Shown here in pieces: positions 40,500 through 44,886 of a stretch of 44,886 bases of DNA. The stretch is from REEB85 sp018971455. Its GTDB lineage: Bacteria; Pseudomonadota; Alphaproteobacteria; Acetobacterales; Acetobacteraceae. Position 1 is the first letter of the stretch. Every line of letters begins with the position of its first letter. The notes below the pieces were generated by a model, which saw nothing but the letters and a program-made list of their open reading frames with translations, was not told the DNA's origin and made no database searches. The stretch covers positions 1-44,886 of the forward strand of contig JAGWNT010000023.1 of NCBI GenBank assembly GCA_028871195.1, given 5' to 3'. The translations under genes were made by a program, and so were the position numbers.

Positions 40500-41640
40500 G
40501 ATCGGCCGGCGCGCGCGGGCGCCGCCAGGTGAGCACCGAGGAGGCGGCGTAGTTCCACACCAGGCTCATCGCCGCGCCGGCGATGCCGGCCAGCCACCAG
40601 GAGGAGTGGGCGGTGTCGAACAGGAACGACGAGACGCCGATATTGCCCACCGCGCCGACACTGCAGATCAGCGAGAAGATCACCAGGCCGCGCAGGAAGC
40701 CCCAGCCGCGCAGCTGGCGCTCGCGGAAGGTGAAGACGTTGTTGAGGACGAAATTGCCGAGGATGGCGACCGCGGTGGCGACGCTCTGCGCCTCCGGGAA
40801 GGCGAGGCCGCCCGCGGTCAGGGCGAGGCGCAGCACCAGCAGATGGGCGGCGATGCCGAGTGCCCCGACGCCGGCGAACAGGATGAAGCGCACCGGCACG
40901 ACGTGGCCGACCAGCTTGTCCAGGATCAGCATCAGATAGTCGCGCAGCACGCCGGCATCGAGCTTGCTTTCGCCGGCGACGCGGGTGCGGAACTCGTAGG
41001 GCAGCTCGCGGATCACCGGCGGCGCGGGCAGGGAGGCCACGATGTCGAGCAGGATCTTGAAGCCGAGGGCCGAGAGGTTGCGCACGGCGCGCTCGAAGAC
41101 GTCGCGGCGGATCATGAAGAAGCCGCTCATCGGGTCGGCGATCGGCGTGCGCAGCACGACCTGCGACAGCCGCGTCGCCAGGCTCGACATGCCGGCGCGC
41201 TTGCTGTCCCAGCCGCCGACGCCGCCGCCGGCGACATAGCGGCTGCCGATGGCGAGTTCGACACCCTCGTCGCGGATGGCGGCGAGCATGCGCGGCAGCA
41301 CCCGTTCGTCGTGCTGCAGGTCGCCATCCATGGCGGCGACCACCGGGGCGAGGCTGGCCTGGGCGCCCTCGATGAACGCCGAGGACAGGCCGCGCCGGCC
41401 GATGCGGTGCAGCAGGCGCACCCGCGGGTCGGTGCGCGCGATGGCGGCGATGGCGGCGCGGGTGCCGTCGCGGCTGTCATCGTCCACGAACATCACCTCC
41501 CAGGCGATGCCCGCCAGCACCGCGTCGAGCCGGGCGACCAGCGGGGCGATGTTGTCGCGCTCGTTGAGGACCGGGATGACGATGCACAGCTCGGGGCACA
41601 GATCCGGCGCGCGGGTGGCGGCGAGTGGGAGGTCGTTCAT
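40486..41640 (-). CDS. GT2 polyprenyl-phosphate glycosyltransferase fused to GtrA domain
   Basis: This 384-aa membrane protein joins a DPM1-like GT2 domain to a GtrA-like domain. The GT2 part (about 18-240) has LCIVIPVLNERDNI, VMFVDDDSRDGT, VAAMDGDLQHDE with the DxD-type metal site, and PMSGFFMIRRDVF. The GtrA part (about 250-380) has four hydrophobic spans with FVLNNVFTF. It would charge a polyprenyl phosphate with a sugar and flip or present it for envelope glycosylation. ATG 41640 fits better than 41676. The stop overlaps the convergent trmB end by 14 bp. Confidence 0.92.
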   Translation of the reverse strand: MNDLPLAATRAPDLCPELCIVIPVLNERDNIAPLVARLDAVLAGIAWEVMFVDDDSRDGTRAAIAAIARTDPRVRLLHRIGRRGLSSAFIEGAQASLAPVVAAMDGDLQHDERVLPRMLAAIRDEGVELAIGSRYVAGGGVGGWDSKRAGMSSLATRLSQVVLRTPIADPMSGFFMIRRDVFERAVRNLSALGFKILLDIVASLPAPPVIRELPYEFRTRVAGESKLDAGVLRDYLMLILDKLVGHVVPVRFILFAGVGALGIAAHLLVLRLALTAGGLAFPEAQSVATAVAILGNFVLNNVFTFRERQLRGWGFLRGLVIFSLICSVGAVGNIGVSSFLFDTAHSSWWLAGIAGAAMSLVWNYAASSVLTWRRPRAPADLSGA

Positions 41641-41684
41641 CGCCGCCTTGTATCGTGCCGCCGGGCGCCGCCGCAACGCGCCCC

Positions 41685-41713
41685 TTGCAACCGGGGGCGC
41701 AGGGGATTATCTA
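41685..41713 (+). promoter_or_regulatory. Sigma-70 promoter for rimP-nusA-infB
   Basis: TTGCAA at 41685-41690 and TATCTA at 41708-41713 are separated by exactly 17 nt. This is one of the best housekeeping promoter matches in the window. Transcription should start near 41720 and yield a leader of about 55 nt before rimP. Confidence 0.7.
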
Positions 41714-41745
41714 GCTGCGATCCATCATCTTCCGCGGCTATGGGG

Positions 41746-41771
41746 GGTGGCCTTCGCGGGCCGCCTTTTTT
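41746..41771 (+). terminator. Intrinsic attenuator in rimP leader
   Basis: GGTGGCC and GGCCGCC pair as a 7-bp stem (one G-U) around TTCGCG, followed directly by six T. It stands between the promoter and rimP and ends 3 nt before the TTG start, so it can stop transcripts before the operon is read. It occupies the place where a Shine-Dalgarno would be. Confidence 0.7.
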
Positions 41772-41774
41772 GCA

Positions 41775-42311
41775 TTGAACGCTGATCTTCCGCTGCTGAC
41801 CGGTCTCGAAGCCCGCATCGCCGATGCCATCGGGCCGAGCCTGGCCGCCATGGGCTATGAGCTGGTGCGCGTCGCCGTGCTCGGGCGCGAGCGGCCGACC
41901 GTGCAGATCATGGCCGACCGGGCCGATGGCAGCCTGATCGCCGTGGAGGATTGCGAGGCGATCAGCCGTGCCGTGGGCGCCGTGCTCGATGTCGCCGACC
42001 CGATTCCGGGCGCCTGGACGCTGGAGGTCAGCTCGGCGGGCATCGACCGGCCGCTGACCCGGGTGAAGGACTGGAACCGCTTCGCCGGCCATGCCGCGCG
42101 TGCCGAGATGGCGATCCCGCTCGACGGGCGGCGGCGCATCACCGGCATCGTGCTCGGCGCCGACGCGACGCACGCCCGGATGCGCCTCGATGACGGCACC
42201 GAACTCGCCCTGCCGCTCGCCGATATCCGCCGCGCCAAGCTGCTGCTGACCGACGCGCTGATCGCCGCCGGTGCCCCGCCGACCTTGACCGACCCAACCA
42301 GGACCCATTGA
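41775..42311 (+). CDS. rimP: Ribosome maturation factor RimP
   Basis: RimP helps assemble the 30S subunit. The 178-aa protein begins NADLPLLTGLEARIADAIGPSLAAMGYELVRV after a TTG start and continues with AVEDCEAISRAVGAVLD and LEVSSAGIDRPLTR, the family signature. The length is normal. No ATG or GTG fits the N-terminus, and no ribosome site precedes the TTG because the attenuator T-run lies there. It is followed 9 bp later by nusA, the classical order. Confidence 0.94.
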   Translation: MNADLPLLTGLEARIADAIGPSLAAMGYELVRVAVLGRERPTVQIMADRADGSLIAVEDCEAISRAVGAVLDVADPIPGAWTLEVSSAGIDRPLTRVKDWNRFAGHAARAEMAIPLDGRRRITGIVLGADATHARMRLDDGTELALPLADIRRAKLLLTDALIAAGAPPTLTDPTRTH

Positions 42312-42320
42312 GAGGCCACT

Positions 42321-43874
42321 ATGGATACCGCCATCGCCCGCCCGGAGCTGCTGCTGGTCGCCGACGCCGTCGCGCGGGAGAAGTCGATCGAGCGCGACGA
42401 AGTGCTGGAGGCGATGGAACAGGCCATCCAGAAGGCCGGGCGCGCCAAGTACGGCCATGAGAAGGACATCCGCGCCACCATCGACCGCAAGACCGGCGAT
42501 GTGCGCCTCTCCCGCTGGACCGAGGCGGTCGAGACGGTGGAGAACGAGGAGACCCAGATCCCGGTCCATATCGCGCGCAAGTTCCAGCCGGGGATCAATG
42601 TCGGCGAGTTCATCGTCGATCCGCTGCCGCCGATCGATTTCGGGCGCATTGCCGCGCAGACCGCCAAGCAGGTGATCGTCCAGCGGGTGCGCGAGTACGA
42701 GCGAAAGAAGCAGTACGACGAGTTCAAGGACCGCGTCGGCGAGATCGTCAATGGCGTCGTCAAGCGCACCGAGTACGGCAATCTGATGATCGAGGTTGGC
42801 CGGGCCGAGGCGCTGCTGCGGCGCGACGAGCTGATCCCGCGCGAGAGCTTCCGCAACGGCGACCGCGTGCGCGCCTATATCTACGACGTGCGCGAGGAGA
42901 CGCGCGGCCCGCAGGTCTTCCTCAGCCGCAGCCACCCGGGCTTCCTCGCCAAGCTGTTCGCCCAGGAGGTGCCGGAGATCTATGACGGCATCATCGAGAT
43001 CAAGGCGGTCTCCCGCGATCCGGGCAGCCGGGCCAAGATGGCGGTGATTTCGCGCGACGCCTCGATCGACCCGGTGGGCGCCTGCGTCGGCATGCGCGGC
43101 TCGCGCGTGCAGGCGGTGGTGCAGGAGTTGCAGGGCGAGAAGATCGACATCATTCCGTGGAGCCCGCAGGCCGCGACCTTCGTCGTCAACGCGCTGGCGC
43201 CGGCCGAGGTCACCAAGGTGGTGATGGATGAGGAGGCCGGGCGCGTCGAGGTGGTGGTGCCGGACGACCAGCTCTCGCTGGCGATCGGGCGGCGCGGGCA
43301 GAATGTGCGCCTGGCCAGCCAGCTGACGCGCTGGGACATCGACATCCTGACCGAGGCCGAGGAGAGCGAGCGCCGGCAGGAAGAGTTCCGCCGCCGCACC
43401 GGGCTGTTCGTTGAGGCGCTCGATGTCGATGACGTGATTGCCGGCTTGCTGGTGGCCGAGGGCTTCAACACCATCGAGGAACTCGCCTTCGTGCCGCTTG
43501 ACGAGCTGGCCGAGATCGAGGGCTTCGATGAATCGGTGGCCGAGGAGCTGATCCGCCGCGCCGAGCAGCATCTGATCAAGCGCGACAACGAGCTGACCGA
43601 GAAGCGCACCGCCCTGGGCGTGAGTGACGAGGTGGCCGCCATCGCCGCGCTGACGCCGGCGATGCTGGTGGCGCTGGGCGAGAAGGGCGTGAAATCGCTC
43701 GACGATCTCGCCGATCTGGCCTCCGACGAGCTGGTCGAGATCGTCGGCGAGGCCAATATGGACGAGGCGGCCGCCAATGAGGTGATCATGGCCGCGCGCG
43801 CCCACTGGTTCGCCGAGGGCGAAGGCGGGAGTGCCGATGACGGCGCAGGGGAGGCGGGCCACGCCGAACCCTGA
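42321..43874 (+). CDS. nusA: Transcription termination/antitermination factor NusA
   Basis: NusA binds RNA polymerase and RNA to control pausing, termination and antitermination. The 517-aa protein has the N-terminal polymerase-binding domain (1 to about 125), an S1 domain (GEIVNGVVKRTEYGNLMIEVG), KH domains including VGACVGMRGSRVQAVVQEL and LSLAIGRRGQNVRLASQLT, and two helix-hairpin-helix repeats near the C-terminus (about 370-490). GAGAGG precedes the ATG. As NusA enhances intrinsic termination, it may feed back on the attenuator ahead of rimP. Confidence 0.97.
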   Translation: MDTAIARPELLLVADAVAREKSIERDEVLEAMEQAIQKAGRAKYGHEKDIRATIDRKTGDVRLSRWTEAVETVENEETQIPVHIARKFQPGINVGEFIVDPLPPIDFGRIAAQTAKQVIVQRVREYERKKQYDEFKDRVGEIVNGVVKRTEYGNLMIEVGRAEALLRRDELIPRESFRNGDRVRAYIYDVREETRGPQVFLSRSHPGFLAKLFAQEVPEIYDGIIEIKAVSRDPGSRAKMAVISRDASIDPVGACVGMRGSRVQAVVQELQGEKIDIIPWSPQAATFVVNALAPAEVTKVVMDEEAGRVEVVVPDDQLSLAIGRRGQNVRLASQLTRWDIDILTEAEESERRQEEFRRRTGLFVEALDVDDVIAGLLVAEGFNTIEELAFVPLDELAEIEGFDESVAEELIRRAEQHLIKRDNELTEKRTALGVSDEVAAIAALTPAMLVALGEKGVKSLDDLADLASDELVEIVGEANMDEAAANEVIMAARAHWFAEGEGGSADDGAGEAGHAEP

Positions 43875-44613
43875 CACCACCGAGAAGAATGCCGCGGCAC
43901 CGCCGCCCGGCGCGGCCGGGATCGGCCCGGGGGGCGTGCTTGCGGAAGACCCTGGGAACGAGCAGGGGAACGAGCAGGGGGACGGGCTGGGGGACGAACC
44001 CGAGCTTGGCCCGCTGCGGCGGTGCGCGGTGACGCGCGAGCGGCTGGCCAAGGAGCGGATGATCCGCTTCGTCGTCGGCCCGGAGCGGCGCATCGTGCCT
44101 GACCTTGCCGCACGGCTGCCCGGGCGGGGAATATGGTTGAGTGCGCGGGGAGATGTGATAGAAACCGCCCGCACCCGGGGCGCCTTTGCGCGCGCGGCCC
44201 GCGGGTCGGTGACGGTGCCCCCTGATCTTACCTCCGGTCTCGCGGTGGCGCTGGAACGGCGGATTGGCGATACGCTGGGGCTTGCCCGCCGCGCCGGGCA
44301 GGCCGTTTGTGGCTTCGACAAGGCCCGCGAATGGCTGGCGGCAGGGCGTGTCGGACTGGTTCTACAGGCGCGTGACGGCAGCAGCGAGGAGCGCGCCCGC
44401 TTCCTCGGCCGCTGGACGCAGGTGCCGGTGGTGACACCTCTGGATGCCGCCGGGCTCGGCGCCCCGTTCGGCCGCGACCATGCGGTGCACGTGGTGGTCG
44501 CACCCGGCCGGCTGGCGGAGATGCTTCAGGCCGAGACGGCGCGGCTGGCCGGCGTGCGTGGCGAGGCGGATGGACGTGACGGAACGGATGGCGGCTCATC
44601 GGGCCGCGTGTGA
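43837..44613 (+). CDS. YlxR-family RNA-binding protein with L7Ae-like domain
   Basis: This 258-aa protein joins a YlxR (DUF448) domain and an L7Ae-like RNA-binding domain, as often seen in alphaproteobacterial nusA-infB operons. YlxR shows RRCAVTRERLAKERMIRFVV; the C-terminal part shows DTLGLARRAGQAVCGFDKAREWL. About 60 N-terminal residues are low complexity (EQGNEQGDGLGDE repeats). ATG 43837 is preferred over GTG 43831 because GGGAG stands 5-6 nt ahead. It overlaps the nusA end by 38 bp and precedes infB. Confidence 0.92.
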   Translation: MTAQGRRATPNPDTTEKNAAAPPPGAAGIGPGGVLAEDPGNEQGNEQGDGLGDEPELGPLRRCAVTRERLAKERMIRFVVGPERRIVPDLAARLPGRGIWLSARGDVIETARTRGAFARAARGSVTVPPDLTSGLAVALERRIGDTLGLARRAGQAVCGFDKAREWLAAGRVGLVLQARDGSSEERARFLGRWTQVPVVTPLDAAGLGAPFGRDHAVHVVVAPGRLAEMLQAETARLAGVRGEADGRDGTDGGSSGRV

Positions 44614-44635
44614 AGACGTGAAAGCAGGTTGGTAG

Positions 44636-44886
44636 ATGAGCGAAGGCAACGATCAGGACACGGGCAAGGGCAGGCTCTCGTTGCGCCCGGCCGGCCGCAT
44701 GGAACTGGGCCGCACCGTGGATGCCGGATCCGTTCGACAGAGTTTCAGCCATGGCCGCTCGAAGGTGGTGCAGGTCGAGGTGCGCAAGAAGCGCGCCGTC
44801 GGCCCGGCACCGGCCGCGGCCCCTCCGACCGCACCGGGCCCGGCGGCCACCGCCGAGGCATCGGCCGCAGCCGCGGCGCCCGCGGC
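44636..44886 (+). CDS. infB: Translation initiation factor IF-2, N-terminal fragment
   Basis: The reading frame starting MSEGNDQDTGKGRLSL runs into the right edge and is partial. RPAGRMELGRTVDAGSVRQ and SHGRSKVVQVEVRKKR are the conserved N-terminal motif of alphaproteobacterial IF-2, followed by the usual Ala/Pro-rich linker. The GTPase domain lies outside the window. It completes the rimP-nusA-ylxR-infB order. Confidence 0.93.
   Translation, partial: MSEGNDQDTGKGRLSLRPAGRMELGRTVDAGSVRQSFSHGRSKVVQVEVRKKRAVGPAPAAAPPTAPGPAATAEASAAAAAPA

Noticed and set aside
43960..44000. Direct repeats GGGAACGAGCAG in ylxR
   Set aside because: They encode a low-complexity linker in frame; slippage-type variation is likely but this is not a mobile or CRISPR-like repeat.
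41637..44321. Minus-strand 894-codon open frame
   Set aside because: It is entirely opposite rimP-nusA-ylxR, with no family motifs and composition typical of the antisense of GC-rich genes.

Overview
The window is very GC-rich chromosomal DNA with tight gene packing, many 4-bp start/stop overlaps and strong third-position G/C bias. It looks like an alphaproteobacterium, most probably of the Acetobacteraceae/Rhodospirillales type. Supporting features are the lgt-MidA-pgeF run, a PetP/PetR/histidine kinase cluster next to a branched-chain aminotransferase, the hisB-H-A-F-E order, divergent hslVU, and rimP-nusA-ylxR-infB at the right end. I saw no phage, transposon, CRISPR, tRNA or rRNA. The lineage is inferred from gene content, not from a search.

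Layout. 1-4.6 kb (minus): an envelope operon hldD-lgt-MidA-pgeF, then a possible 21-residue lipopeptide and a lipoprotein running off the left edge. 4.6-7.7 kb (plus): UbiK-like protein, YbjN-domain protein, proC, a TetR/COQ9-like protein and a phasin. 7.7-11.6 kb (minus): an Fe/2OG oxygenase, a secreted cupredoxin behind two Fur-box-like sites, then the MarR/response regulator/sensor kinase set. 11.7-14.6 kb: ilvE, an acyl-CoA dehydrogenase and an RraA-like protein. 14.6-17.8 kb (minus): a polar amino-acid ABC transporter. 17.8-18.3 kb: the only long gene-free stretch. 18.3-29.1 kb: a catabolic island of two units. One is GntR-EctD-like dioxygenase-SAF oxidoreductase (minus) with a divergent zinc alcohol dehydrogenase. 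The other is a LacI-ABC transporter-GH63 glycosidase operon. 29.2-33.6 kb (minus): histidine genes with an inserted GNAT acetyltransferase gene and a HIT gene. 33.7-35.1 kb: an MFS transporter. 35.2-37.1 kb: hslVU. 37.2-41.6 kb: a coiled-coil protein, dapB, metK, trmB and a GT2-GtrA glycosyltransferase. 41.7-44.9 kb: rimP-nusA-ylxR-infB.

Most likely new biology. The 18.3-29.1 kb island pairs a transporter with a GH63 enzyme resembling mannosylglycerate/glucosylglycerate hydrolases, and adds oxidative enzymes. Each half carries its own perfect palindromic operator (TTTGGAATTCCAAA and CCAAAACGTTTTGG). A compatible-solute glycoside or related polyol is a plausible substrate, but that is inference. 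Other notable points are a promoter plus intrinsic attenuator directly before a TTG-started rimP, a heat-shock-type promoter that would give an almost leaderless hslV mRNA, and trmB with no standard start codon for its conserved N-terminus. HisE also carries a histone-H1-like Lys/Ala tail, and perfect intercistronic hairpins recur in three minus-strand operons.
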